Below are positions 1 to 8,092 of a stretch of DNA of 64,000 nt, piece after piece. This stretch comes from Planctomycetota bacterium (lineage in GTDB: Bacteria; Planctomycetota; GCA-2746535). The stretch lies in contig NVWA01000002.1 of the NCBI GenBank assembly GCA_002746535.1, positions 141,030 to 205,029 on the forward strand. Direction: 5' to 3'. Numbering within the stretch: position 1 is the first letter of the stretch; each line of letters starts with the position of its first letter. The translations under genes and the position numbers were made by a program. The notes under the pieces were generated by a model. It saw only the letters and a program-made list of their open reading frames with translations, did no database searches and was not told the DNA's origin.

Positions 1-1
1 G

Positions 2-139
2 ATACTTAGTATTAACCGTCAGAAATTTTCTTCTTTAAATTCTTTAAATAAATTTCTAACAAACTTCAAAGGTCATTCGTTAATGTTAAAAGTTCAACAC
101 GAAGGTAATATTTCGATTGAATTTTTAAAGTGGCAATAA
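2..139 (+). CDS. C-terminal end of a PDZ-domain protein, probably HtrA/DegP-like protease (partial)
   Basis: An open frame enters from the left edge and ends at TAA 137-139, giving 45 residues. The order of features (ILSIN, then SSLNSLNKFL, then LMLKVQ, EGN and a final FLKWQ) matches the second half of a PDZ domain: the I.S.N strand, the L..L helix and the last two strands. PDZ domains at the very C-terminus are usual in DegP/HtrA periplasmic serine proteases. No catalytic part lies in the window, so the protease label is an inference and another PDZ protein is possible. It is followed by a hairpin that looks like its terminator. Confidence 0.5.
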   Translation: MLSINRQKFSSLNSLNKFLTNFKGHSLMLKVQHEGNISIEFLKWQ

Positions 140-146
140 AAGTAGG

Positions 147-187
147 CCTGAGTATTTCAATTTGAAATAAACAGGTTCCGCTTTTTT
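147..187 (+). terminator. Rho-independent terminator after the PDZ-domain gene
   Basis: CCTG at 147 pairs with CAGG at 172, and inside it TATTTCA pairs with TGAAATA over a 3-nt loop. A run of six T follows at 182-187. It lies 8 nt after the stop of the partial gene. The 7-nt gap between stem and T-run is a little long. Confidence 0.45.
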
Positions 188-258
188 ATTAATATTATTA
201 TCAAGCTCTCCCTCCATTCCCTGAAGATACTTAATCTTGTATCTTTGGGGAATTCCTT

Positions 259-840
259 CTAAACTAAATCGCAGGCTTCTGGGGGCATCCAATGCGCATC
301 TTCACCATCCCATTTAACATTGCATCCAATAGGATTGGTTAAGGCAATTGAAATTTCTTTTCCTTCTGTTAGTTCTTCTAGGACGCGATCTAAATCATTA
401 ACTTCAGATTCTAAAGCATTTCTGGGATTATCGACCCCTCTACCCGTATAAACTAATTTTCTATTTTCATCAAACACAAAAAAATGAGGTGTCTTAAGGC
501 CACCATATGCTTTAGCAGCATCTTGTGATTTATCTCTAGCATACACCCAAGGGAAATCATTTTCCTTCATACGTTCAACCATATGATCAAACGAATCTGC
601 TGGATGAGTATTTTGACTATTGGAATTAATGCCTATGAAGGCAACACCTTTATCTTTAAACTGAGCTACCGTTTTCACAGTGATCGCATCAGATCCTATT
701 ACAAAAGGACAATGATTACACGTGAAAAAAACTACTAAATATTTTGAATCTGAAAAAGAAGATAAACTATAATCCTTTTGGTCAGTAGCGGGTAAATTAA
801 AATCGGGAGCAGATGAACCGATTGGTAATGTAAATGACAT
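259..840 (-). CDS. Thioredoxin-fold family protein (AhpC/TSA-like)
   Basis: This 193-residue protein has the peroxiredoxin/TlpA-like fold: an APDFNLP strand at residues 10-16, the active-site loop FFTCNHCPF near residues 38-46, and the cis-Pro region [18 protein letters not shown] near 116-133. The CNHC motif is a CXXC redox pair, so a thiol-disulfide or peroxide-related role in the cytoplasm is likely; no signal peptide is present. Proteins with this CNHCP motif form a well-known uncharacterised family of small thioredoxin-like proteins. AAAAGGA about 6 nt before the ATG supports the start. It is transcribed away from the sulfatase gene and shares a divergent upstream region with it. Confidence 0.85.
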   Translation of the reverse strand: MSFTLPIGSSAPDFNLPATDQKDYSLSSFSDSKYLVVFFTCNHCPFVIGSDAITVKTVAQFKDKGVAFIGINSNSQNTHPADSFDHMVERMKENDFPWVYARDKSQDAAKAYGGLKTPHFFVFDENRKLVYTGRGVDNPRNALESEVNDLDRVLEELTEGKEISIALTNPIGCNVKWDGEDAHWMPPEACDLV

Positions 841-939
841 ATGATTTTCCTTTTAAAATATTATGAGCCAATAATTATATCTTGATTTTCAATAATAAAA
901 GTACCCTTACCAACCGTTGCCGAAATTACTATTTAGTAA

Positions 940-956
940 GAAGTGAGACCTCCTAA
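940..956 (+). repeat. Dispersed 17-bp repeat, copy 1 (GAAGTGAGACCTCCTAA)
   Basis: This copy lies between the thioredoxin-fold gene and the sulfatase promoter. The core GAAGTGAGAC(C/T)TCCTAA recurs at 3348-3364 and 30773-30789, always on the plus strand. GGAAG-TGAGA-CTTCC in the best copy can form a short hairpin. This copy has one base change (CTCC for TTCC). Confidence 0.6.
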
Positions 957-999
957 TTAGCTATAATTTAGACAGTTACCTTCTCTTTTCACAAAATTC

Positions 1000-1027
1000 T
1001 TGACATCTCAATACTATCATTTATGAT
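1000..1027 (+). promoter_or_regulatory. Sigma-70-type promoter of the sulfatase-IclR operon
   Basis: A perfect TTGACA at 1000-1005 is separated by 16 nt from TATGAT at 1022-1027 (5 of 6 consensus). Transcription would start near 1034. That leaves only 8 nt before the ATG at 1042 but a normal leader with a ribosome site before the ATG at 1063. Confidence 0.65.
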
Positions 1028-1062
1028 ATTTACTATTATATATGAACAAGAAAGAGAATTCC

Positions 1063-2610
1063 ATGAATAAGAATATTTTATTTATTACGAGTGACCAGCA
1101 ACATTGGTCAGCCATGGGGTATTTGAACCCAGAAATTAAAACTCCAAATCTAGATAAATTAGTCGCCAGTGGGATGGCTTTTCAAAGAGCGTACACACCA
1201 AACCCCACATGCACTCCGACAAGAGCCAGCTGGATTACAGGTTTATATCCAAGTCAACACGGGGCTTATAGTTTAGGTACAAAATTAATGGAAGATGTAC
1301 CCACTATTGGCGATATTCTACAAAAAGAAAATTACCGAACAGCCTTAATTGGCAAAGCACATTTTCAGCCACTACTTAGTACTAATGAATATAGCTCATT
1401 AGAATCATATCCAACCTTGCATGATTTAGATTTTTGGAAAAACTTCAACGACAACTTTTACGGCTTTGAACACATTGAATTAGCTCGAAACCACACAAAT
1501 GAATCTCATGCTGGACAACATTATGCCTTATGGATGAAAGAAAAGGGATATGAAAATTGGCGAGATTATTTTGTGTCCAATCTAGAAAAACAAACCGTTG
1601 AAGGTGACAAATTAACTAATTCAAAACACGTGACACCGGCTCCTGGAGAAGCATGGGATATTCCAGAAGAAATTCACTACGATACATGGATTGCTGAAAG
1701 AACAAATAAATTAATGGAACAATATAAAAGTAAAAATGAAAATTTCTTTTTATGGGCTAGTTTTTTTGACCCACATCCACCTTATATGTGCCCTGAACCA
1801 TTTGCTAGCATGTATGATCCTGATGAAATTACGATCCCATCCTTTACTGAAGGTGAATTTGATGACAAACCACCCTATTTTAAATACTCTCAGTTGCCAG
1901 GAAACCATTTTCAAGATTTTCAAGAAGAAGGGGGAAATGGAATCCATGGATCTGGTTGCCATGTAAAAGACGAATCAATTATCAGAAAAAACATGGCCAT
2001 GATGTATGGAATGGTAACTATGATGGATAAATATATTGGAAAAATAATTGATAAAGTTTATGAACTAGGACTTGAAAATGATACTCTCATATGTTTCACG
2101 ACAGATCATGGAGATTTCTATGGACAACATGGCCTGACGAGAAAAGCCATCCATCATTACGAAGACTTAATTAAAATTCCATTGGTAGTTAGTATGCCTG
2201 GCACGATACCCGAAAATACAAAGTCAGATTCGTTACAAAGCACAGTAGACTTAGCTCCTACTTTCTTAAATTTTGCTGGGGTAAATATTCCTAGATCTAT
2301 GACCGGAATAGATGAAACAAATGTATGGAACGGAAATGAGAATACTATTCGCGATCATGTCATCATCGAAAATCAACATCAACCAACCACGATGAATTTA
2401 AGAACCTATGTAAATGATCAGTATAAATTAACCATTCATTATAATCGCGACTATGGTGAACTTTATGATTTGAAGAATGATCCCAATGAAATTATTAACC
2501 TATGGGATTCTTCAGATCATTCAGCATTAAAATCGGATTTACTTTTAAAATTTTTATACGGCGAAATGGGGAAAGCCCCCTTACCAATGCCAAGAATTGC
2601 AGGAGCATAA
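1063..2610 (+). CDS. Sulfatase (arylsulfatase family, Cys type)
   Basis: This 515-residue enzyme belongs to the alkaline phosphatase-like sulfatase superfamily and hydrolyses sulfate esters, probably on carbohydrates. The N-terminal ITSDQQ strand carries the metal-binding Asp11. CTPTR at residues 50-54 is the C-X-P-X-R signature in which Cys50 becomes formylglycine. TTDHGDFYGQHG is the second metal-binding loop. The C-terminus has the LYDLKNDPNEIINL segment typical of the family. No signal peptide is seen, so it may act in the cytoplasm. ATG 1063 is preferred to ATG 1042 because GAAAGAG precedes it and the promoter start lies near 1034. The IclR gene begins 4 nt downstream. No obvious maturase for Cys50 is nearby. 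Confidence 0.92.
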   Translation: MNKNILFITSDQQHWSAMGYLNPEIKTPNLDKLVASGMAFQRAYTPNPTCTPTRASWITGLYPSQHGAYSLGTKLMEDVPTIGDILQKENYRTALIGKAHFQPLLSTNEYSSLESYPTLHDLDFWKNFNDNFYGFEHIELARNHTNESHAGQHYALWMKEKGYENWRDYFVSNLEKQTVEGDKLTNSKHVTPAPGEAWDIPEEIHYDTWIAERTNKLMEQYKSKNENFFLWASFFDPHPPYMCPEPFASMYDPDEITIPSFTEGEFDDKPPYFKYSQLPGNHFQDFQEEGGNGIHGSGCHVKDESIIRKNMAMMYGMVTMMDKYIGKIIDKVYELGLENDTLICFTTDHGDFYGQHGLTRKAIHHYEDLIKIPLVVSMPGTIPENTKSDSLQSTVDLAPTFLNFAGVNIPRSMTGIDETNVWNGNENTIRDHVIIENQHQPTTMNLRTYVNDQYKLTIHYNRDYGELYDLKNDPNEIINLWDSSDHSALKSDLLLKFLYGEMGKAPLPMPRIAGA

Positions 2611-2614
2611 AATC

Positions 2615-3316
2615 ATGGGAATCCCAGCATTAACTCGTGGCCTAACCATCATTGATGGGTTTATACAAAGCGCTCAACCGCAGAGATATCATCAAATTAA
2701 AAAAATGATTGAAGGGATTACTGATGCAAGTTTAAATAGACTAATTCAATCCCTCATTGAAGATTGCTATATCATCAAAGACAACGATGGGTCCTATCAG
2801 TTATCTAACAAAGTAAATCTTTGGGGATCTCACCTCTCGGGTCAAAAAAACTGGAATTCAATAATGGAAGAGCTTATTGATAAGGTTTCCAATGATCTAG
2901 GGGAATCGGCGGCAATTGGGGTATTAGAAAATGATAGAATTATTATTAAAAAAAGTAAAAGCGTGCAAGACTCCATTACCATCATGAAAAATAACAGTAC
3001 TCTTCATTTCGAATCAGATCATGCTGCCTCATTAGCAATATTGGATTCAGTGACTATCACTCAGAGAAAAAAGCTTATCAAAAGTAATTACAGTAGTATC
3101 AAATCTTATGCTGAATTTGATAACGCCATTAAAAAATTTAAAAGACAGGACATCTTCACAGATAAATCAGAAAGAAGAAATGGGATCAGTCGAGTTAGCA
3201 TATCCTTTACAATAGATAAAAAGCCCGCTACTTTATTTATCGCAACGACAACCACCAGTCTAAAAGAAGACTTCCCCTTATACCGTGATACACTTAGAAA
3301 ATACACTCAAATCTAA
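2615..3316 (+). CDS. IclR-family transcriptional regulator
   Basis: This 233-residue protein opens with an IclR-like winged helix: ALTRGLTIIDGF, then a recognition-helix region ITDASLNRLIQSLIEDCYI and a wing ending YQLSN. The C-terminal two thirds form the ligand-binding domain (AAIGVLENDRIIIKK, then LHFESDHAASLAIL). IclR proteins bind small carbon compounds and control neighbouring catabolic genes. An AGGAG at 2601-2605, 9 nt before ATG 2615, decides the start over the TTG at 2597. It sits 4 nt behind the sulfatase stop, so the two are co-transcribed and this is probably the sulfatase operon's own regulator. Overall similarity to the family is moderate. Confidence 0.8.
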   Translation: MGIPALTRGLTIIDGFIQSAQPQRYHQIKKMIEGITDASLNRLIQSLIEDCYIIKDNDGSYQLSNKVNLWGSHLSGQKNWNSIMEELIDKVSNDLGESAAIGVLENDRIIIKKSKSVQDSITIMKNNSTLHFESDHAASLAILDSVTITQRKKLIKSNYSSIKSYAEFDNAIKKFKRQDIFTDKSERRNGISRVSISFTIDKKPATLFIATTTTSLKEDFPLYRDTLRKYTQI

Positions 3317-3347
3317 TAGCCCCAAATCACTAAGATTTATTCTTCAA

Positions 3348-3364
3348 GAAGTGAGACTTCCTAA
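3348..3364 (+). repeat. Dispersed 17-bp repeat, copy 2 (GAAGTGAGACTTCCTAA)
   Basis: It lies just after the IclR-type regulator, between convergent genes. It is identical over 17 bp to the copy at 30773-30789 inside the tRNA array and one base different from the copy at 940-956. Confidence 0.65.
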
Positions 3365-3375
3365 ATAACTATTGC

Positions 3376-3780
3376 TTACCAATTCACAATACAAGCATTG
3401 CCTGTAAGTTGACAGCTTTCATCAGTATATTCATGAAATTCAATTCGAATACCATTAGGATCTTCTGTCCAAACTTGCCAAGAATTATCAGCACCTAATT
3501 TCTTTTCACCAATTTCAATTTCAAAACTTTTAATTCGCTCAATCAAACCATCCATATCTTCAACCTCAATGGATATGTGATTAATATTCCCAACGTCACC
3601 AGGATCACCTTTAAAAACTTCTATAAAAGTATTATTACCAAATTTAATATAAAAGCCAAAAAGCTCGCCTTCCTTTTCAAAGACAAACCCTTTTTCTAAT
3701 TGTAAAACTTCCGTGTAGTAATGTAATGTTTTATCTAAGTCATTCGAATGAATGCAAATATGTGCTAATTGTTTGATCAT
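3376..3780 (-). CDS. Glyoxalase/VOC-family protein, lactoylglutathione lyase-like
   Basis: This 134-residue protein is a single-subunit VOC-fold protein with the two paired beta-alpha-beta-beta-beta modules. His7, Glu54, His68 and Glu114 are in the places of the four metal ligands of glyoxalase I (LAHICIHSNDLDKTLHYY, FIEVF, NHISIEV, RIEFHE). Glyoxalase I converts the methylglyoxal-thiol adduct into a lactoyl thioester, but many VOC proteins act on other substrates, so specificity is uncertain. AAAGGA precedes the ATG. It stands alone between the IclR gene and the inverted-repeat element. Confidence 0.82.
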   Translation of the reverse strand: MIKQLAHICIHSNDLDKTLHYYTEVLQLEKGFVFEKEGELFGFYIKFGNNTFIEVFKGDPGDVGNINHISIEVEDMDGLIERIKSFEIEIGEKKLGADNSWQVWTEDPNGIRIEFHEYTDESCQLTGNACIVNW

Positions 3781-3843
3781 GTTTTATCCTTTGGATTAAA
3801 ATTAAAACTTCCTCGGCACCCAACAATTAAAACAAAGTTATAA

Positions 3844-3981
3844 GTAGAGACAAGGCATGCCTTGTATAAATAAGAAAATAATAGAAATATTGAAAATTAA
3901 TTTTTACAAAAAGAGGATTATTTAGAGATTTTTAATCGGCAATCAAATTATGTTTTAAGACAAGGCATGCCTTGCCTCTAC
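3844..3981. mobile_element. 138-bp MITE- or REPIN-like element with 21-bp terminal inverted repeats
   Basis: GTAGAGACAAGGCATGCCTTG at 3844-3864 (one base over 20 long, itself containing the 14-bp palindrome CAAGGCATGCCTTG) and its inverse at 3961-3981 match at 20 of 21 positions. Each end is therefore a palindrome with an asymmetric GTAGAGAC tail pointing outward, as in REP doublets. The 96-bp centre is very AT-rich and has no ORF. No target-site duplication is clear. It lies between the glyoxalase gene and the polyferredoxin gene. Confidence 0.65.
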
Positions 3982-4010
3982 AAACAATTAAATAAATCAA
4001 AACTCAATAA

Positions 4011-5384
4011 TTATTTATCTTCTTCGAAGTTGATAATATCTGATAAGGAAACTGGTTTGTTGATGCGACCTTCTCTGGGACCATTTTCTAGATTCAAGAC
4101 ACCTCTTGGGCATACCGTTGCACACATTCCACAACCAACACAACTGGCCCTAACAATATTAGCACCTCGTTCAGCATAGGAGCGAACATCAATACCCATC
4201 TCACAATATTTAGAACAATTACCACAGCTAATACATTGACCACCATTCGTTGTAATTCTAAAACGACTAAAGAATCGTTGAATGAATCCAAGTATGGCAG
4301 CCTGGGGGCATCCGAACCGACACCAAACTCTAGTACCTAAAATAGGATAAAACCCTGTGCCGACTACCCCAGAAAAAACCATACCAATAAGAAACCCATA
4401 TGATTTAGTAAGATAGTGATCAGCAGGATTAATTTTCAAAGTACCAGCCGTTGCGGCAACATACCAAATGTAACCCGTGGAAACCACAATAAATATTAGA
4501 ACAGAATTGATCATCCATCGCTCAATCTTCCAAGAAATTAATTTTTTACTTGAGTTTTGTCGAAAAGGATCACCAACAGTATTGGCAAGCCCACCACAAC
4601 CACAGACCCAACTGCAATACCAACGTTTACCAAAATAATATGTTAGAATCGGAGTGCCAATAAAAGTCAAACCTAAAGACCAAAAAATTAAGAACTTTGC
4701 CATTATTGAGGGCTCTTGAAGAAGAGATTGAAAATGTAATGGAAAACCATCTTTAAAAGATAATGGCCAAAAATAATTAACATATGCTTCAGGCTCTTTA
4801 AAATAAACTAACAATGATGGGATTAACCACGCCAAAAAGAACTGAGAAAATATCACCATACAAGTTCTGATTATTTGATAGCGACTGTGACGATATTTTA
4901 CTATAGCTCGTATACCCATTATCAAGACACCAAAGGTATATAATACTCCATAAAAAATCCAATCTTCTGTTTGCTTACCTCGAACATAAAAAGACAACGG
5001 ATCCATCATTCGATACCAATTTTCAAACAAGTGAGACCACCAGTAATGAATGACATAAAAACCCGTTAATCCAACAGCCATTATCCAAGCTAACCAACCA
5101 TGAGCCGTCAAAGCACTTGTTGTAATATGATTATTTTTTACACCTGAAGGCGATAGGAAATAAGTCAGAAAGGTATAAGCCAAAGAGCCAAAAGCTATGG
5201 CACCGAAACTAGAAAAAAGAAACAACTTTGGGTATTTCGCCCCTGGGCCAAAAACGGCAATCGATAATATAAGAAAACCTATTACCATAATTGCTACGGC
5301 AACTTTACTCAAGACACTAAAATCTTGATGCTCATGCGCACTCGTTAGATCAATGCTAGGATCAACTTTATTTAAGTCAGGCAT
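4011..5384 (-). CDS. Membrane-bound polyferredoxin (NapH/NosR-like 4Fe-4S protein)
   Basis: This 457-residue protein has about 40 soluble residues, then several membrane helices (IMVIGFLILSIAVF, then LFLFSSFGAIAFGSLAY, more between 90 and 350). It carries the conserved WYCSWVCGCGG motif near 255 and VWCRFGCPQ near 350, typical of the NapH/NosR/CcoG membrane ferredoxins. The C-terminus has two 4Fe-4S clusters: CISCGNCSKYC and CVGCGMCATVCP, between about 383 and 425. Such proteins pass electrons between the quinone pool and periplasmic or cytoplasmic redox enzymes. The flavoprotein gene ends 1 nt before this ATG, so the pair is translationally coupled and probably forms one electron-transfer module. 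The terminal acceptor is not visible. Confidence 0.82.
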   Translation of the reverse strand: MPDLNKVDPSIDLTSAHEHQDFSVLSKVAVAIMVIGFLILSIAVFGPGAKYPKLFLFSSFGAIAFGSLAYTFLTYFLSPSGVKNNHITTSALTAHGWLAWIMAVGLTGFYVIHYWWSHLFENWYRMMDPLSFYVRGKQTEDWIFYGVLYTFGVLIMGIRAIVKYRHSRYQIIRTCMVIFSQFFLAWLIPSLLVYFKEPEAYVNYFWPLSFKDGFPLHFQSLLQEPSIMAKFLIFWSLGLTFIGTPILTYYFGKRWYCSWVCGCGGLANTVGDPFRQNSSKKLISWKIERWMINSVLIFIVVSTGYIWYVAATAGTLKINPADHYLTKSYGFLIGMVFSGVVGTGFYPILGTRVWCRFGCPQAAILGFIQRFFSRFRITTNGGQCISCGNCSKYCEMGIDVRSYAERGANIVRASCVGCGMCATVCPRGVLNLENGPREGRINKPVSLSDIINFEEDK

Positions 5385-5385
5385 T

Positions 5386-6756
5386 TCAGGAACTTCTTTC
5401 TGTTAAGGAAAACCGTTTAAATTTTTGAATATAATTTGAAAATAAACCTTTTTTCGTTTTAAGTTCAACCCTATCATTTGGATACTCTTCATTATATTGC
5501 TGAACGATAACTGCTTCATATTTCTTATAGAATTCAGGGTCGAAATTAGCTGCGCCAAAATTTTCGATAACTTCTTTTAAAGTTATTTTATTTTCTATCC
5601 AAGGCACACAGACTTCATGCCTTGCACGTAAACCCATAAAATTAAATCCTTCCACAGCCATTGTTTCTTTTGAAAAGTTGATGCGAACAGAAATCTTACC
5701 ATTAGGAGCTTCCCAATAAAAAGTTTCTTGTCCATCAAACAACTGACCTAGAACCATACCATATGTTTGATATTCTATATCCAAAAATTTAGCGGAATTA
5801 AACCAAGTTCCTGGCTTGTATGTTTTTTCTTCGCCTTGGATTACATGCGCAACGGTCTCCCCATGCATTTTACCTGTATACCAAACTTGCTCAATTGGTA
5901 GACGACCTTCTAAAGGAACTTCAAATTCGGCACAGTCACCAATCGCATATACATCCGGCATATTGGTTTTAAAGGTTTGGTCTATTTTTATACCCCGCCC
6001 CAAATTCAAATCAGAGTCTTTTAAAAAGTCAATATTTGGGCTAACCCCAGCAGTTAATCCAACAAATTCACAATCTAAAACTTCTCCATCTTTAATTTTA
6101 ATGGCTTTTACTTTACCTGAATCATCTCCAATAATTTCTTCTAATTCAGCCCCTAATCTTAGATCAATATGATGCTCAAAAATATGTCGATTGATCATGG
6201 CAGATTCTTCATTTGGTAAAATCTTATTCCAAAAACTTTTTTCTCTAACCAAAAATGTGACTTTGATATTTCTTGATAAAAACATTTCAGCCAATTCAAT
6301 TCCGATCAAACCACCCCCTACAATAACGGCACGTTTGATGAGATGACTACGTTCTTCAATATATTGTAAATTTTGGTAGCTATATAATCCCTGAGCACCA
6401 TCAAGATCTTGGCCTTTCCAGCCGAACATATTTGGTTTGGCACCAGTTGCTAAAATTAATGAATCATAGGAAACTTCTGTTTTGGAAGCTAATAAAAGTT
6501 TTTTTTCTGAATAGTCAACACTCTCAACTTTGTCTTGAATTAGGTCGATTCTATTTTTTTCCCAAAACCAATTTTCATAGGGTTGTGTATCTTGCAAAGT
6601 CATATGACCCATGTAAATATACATTAAGGCCGTGCGGCTAAAAAAATATTTTGTCTCAGCACTAATAATTGTAATCTTATCATCACCCAATTTACGAAGA
6701 TGACGAGCAGCCGTCACACCTGCAATGCCATTTCCAATAATTACTATATGCTTCAT
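5386..6756 (-). CDS. FAD/NAD(P)-dependent pyridine nucleotide-disulfide oxidoreductase
   Basis: This 456-residue flavoprotein starts with the FAD-binding GNGIAGVTAARHLRK motif at residues 8-22. A second dinucleotide motif, VIVGGGLIGIELAEMF, lies near 144-159 for NAD(P)H, and VYAIGDCAEF near 269 is the C-terminal FAD motif. The layout matches rubredoxin/ferredoxin and nitrite-reductase type reductases (Pfam Pyr_redox_2), followed by about 130 extra residues. It likely moves electrons between NAD(P)H and the membrane ferredoxin encoded 1 nt downstream. It lies about 140 bp after the Cys-rich gene on the same strand and may be the start of its own transcript. Confidence 0.85.
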   Translation of the reverse strand: MKHIVIIGNGIAGVTAARHLRKLGDDKITIISAETKYFFSRTALMYIYMGHMTLQDTQPYENWFWEKNRIDLIQDKVESVDYSEKKLLLASKTEVSYDSLILATGAKPNMFGWKGQDLDGAQGLYSYQNLQYIEERSHLIKRAVIVGGGLIGIELAEMFLSRNIKVTFLVREKSFWNKILPNEESAMINRHIFEHHIDLRLGAELEEIIGDDSGKVKAIKIKDGEVLDCEFVGLTAGVSPNIDFLKDSDLNLGRGIKIDQTFKTNMPDVYAIGDCAEFEVPLEGRLPIEQVWYTGKMHGETVAHVIQGEEKTYKPGTWFNSAKFLDIEYQTYGMVLGQLFDGQETFYWEAPNGKISVRINFSKETMAVEGFNFMGLRARHEVCVPWIENKITLKEVIENFGAANFDPEFYKKYEAVIVQQYNEEYPNDRVELKTKKGLFSNYIQKFKRFSLTERSS

Positions 6757-6897
6757 AAAAATCCAAAGAATCGTTTAATATGTTCTTGGTAGTATCATAA
6801 CTATATTCCTTACAACTAAATTTAGCTAACAAAAAAGAAATATTAAGAGAATTAATTGTAAAATACTCTCTGTTCCCTAAAAAGAAAAAATCAGCTA

Positions 6898-7245
6898 TTA
6901 ATAGGGGCAATTTTTACAATTGTTATCGCAGCAAGAACCTTGTTTTAACAGGTACCATTTTGAAAAGACATGCATTTCGTTCTCAATGCAATAATCAATA
7001 CCTTCGGTGCAGGAATCTTCTTTATGTTTGCTAGCTAACTCAACTAATTCATCAATAGCAGTATTTGAAATAAGATTTTCGATTTTTTCATTGATCGCGA
7101 CTGTAAGACAGGAACTGCATTTACAATCACTTTGTTCTTCGATCGTCATTATGTTTGGTAAAACACTACACCAACAATTAGAATCTTTTGAATCAGAAAA
7201 GCAGTTAAATGAAATATTACAATCAGAACAGACTTTAGTCTTCAT
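6898..7245 (-). CDS. Cysteine-rich CWC domain fused to DUF5522-like C-terminus
   Basis: This small 115-residue protein has 16 cysteines. The N-terminus CSDCNISFNC followed by NCWCSVLP matches the cysteine-rich CWC family (CPxC..xFxC...CWC). The last residues YLLKQGSCCDNNCKNCPY match the DUF5522 motif with its CC..C..CPY block. A fusion of these two little-known modules suggests a metal- or cluster-binding cytoplasmic protein; no function is established. Its start overlaps the end of the BtuF-like gene by 11 nt, so the two are translated together. Confidence 0.75.
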   Translation of the reverse strand: MKTKVCSDCNISFNCFSDSKDSNCWCSVLPNIMTIEEQSDCKCSSCLTVAINEKIENLISNTAIDELVELASKHKEDSCTEGIDYCIENEMHVFSKWYLLKQGSCCDNNCKNCPY

Positions 7246-8044
7246 TATGTTCTAATGCCCATTTATCAATAATTTCACTTATTTTTTTCAATCCATCTGT
7301 TAATGCTGCTGGACCTGGTTGTAAAATATCGGTGGAATTAATTTCGTAAATCTGATCATTTTTAAGGGCATTGATCTTATCCCAACCTGGTCTAGAAGTT
7401 AATTTATCTTTAATAAATTTTGCGCCACACCAAGAGACCATAATAATATCTGGGTTCTGTTTAACGACTTCATCAGGATTTTCAATGATTCTATATTTTG
7501 CTAAAGATTCTTTTGATAATGCGGGGAAACATTCATCGCCTCCAGCAATTTTCACCAACTCGCCAACCCATTGAATATTTGATATGATAGGGTCATACCA
7601 TTCCTCAAAGTATACTTTTGGTTTGATTTTTCTATCGACAGATTTTAATTTTATTTCATCCAATTCTTTTATGTTGTTCAAAATCCATTGATTTGCTTTT
7701 TCTGTACAACCGACAATTGCACCTATGGCTTGGATCACTTCATAAATTTCATTAATAGACCTTTGATTAAAGATCAAAACGTTTAATCCTAATTTAATAA
7801 GACTTGAAGCAATCTCAGCTTGAATATCAGAAAAGCCTATGACAAGATCCGGTTTTAGTTCAATAATTTTTTTTGTATCTGCTGATGTAAAAGCGGAAAC
7901 TTTAGGTTTCTCTTTTTTTGCAATTAAAGGTCGTTCAGTAAACTGAGAAATACCAACTATACGATCTTGTTGACCCAATATATAAAGAATTTCAGTAAAC
8001 TCTTCTGTCAAACAAACGATTCGTTTTGGGAAATAATCTTTCAA
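7235..8044 (-). CDS. BtuF-like cobalamin/metal-chelate binding protein without signal peptide
   Basis: This 269-residue protein has the class III periplasmic-binding fold: RIVCLTEEFTEILYILGQQDRIVGIS at the start, then IIELKPDLVIGF near 61, a long linker helix, and HALF-two motifs PDIIMVSWCGAKF and RPGWDKINALKNDQIYEI. These match the BtuF/FecB group that binds vitamin B12 or siderophores. It has no signal peptide or lipobox, so it may act in the cytoplasm, as do several soluble members of this family. Translation starts at TTG 8044. It overlaps the Cys-rich gene by 11 nt. No transporter permease or ATPase is nearby, which argues against a simple uptake role. Confidence 0.75.
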   Translation of the reverse strand: MKDYFPKRIVCLTEEFTEILYILGQQDRIVGISQFTERPLIAKKEKPKVSAFTSADTKKIIELKPDLVIGFSDIQAEIASSLIKLGLNVLIFNQRSINEIYEVIQAIGAIVGCTEKANQWILNNIKELDEIKLKSVDRKIKPKVYFEEWYDPIISNIQWVGELVKIAGGDECFPALSKESLAKYRIIENPDEVVKQNPDIIMVSWCGAKFIKDKLTSRPGWDKINALKNDQIYEINSTDILQPGPAALTDGLKKISEIIDKWALEHNED

Positions 8045-8092
8045 GTTTATTCCAAAATATTAACACGATTTATGAAAATGATCTAATGAAAC

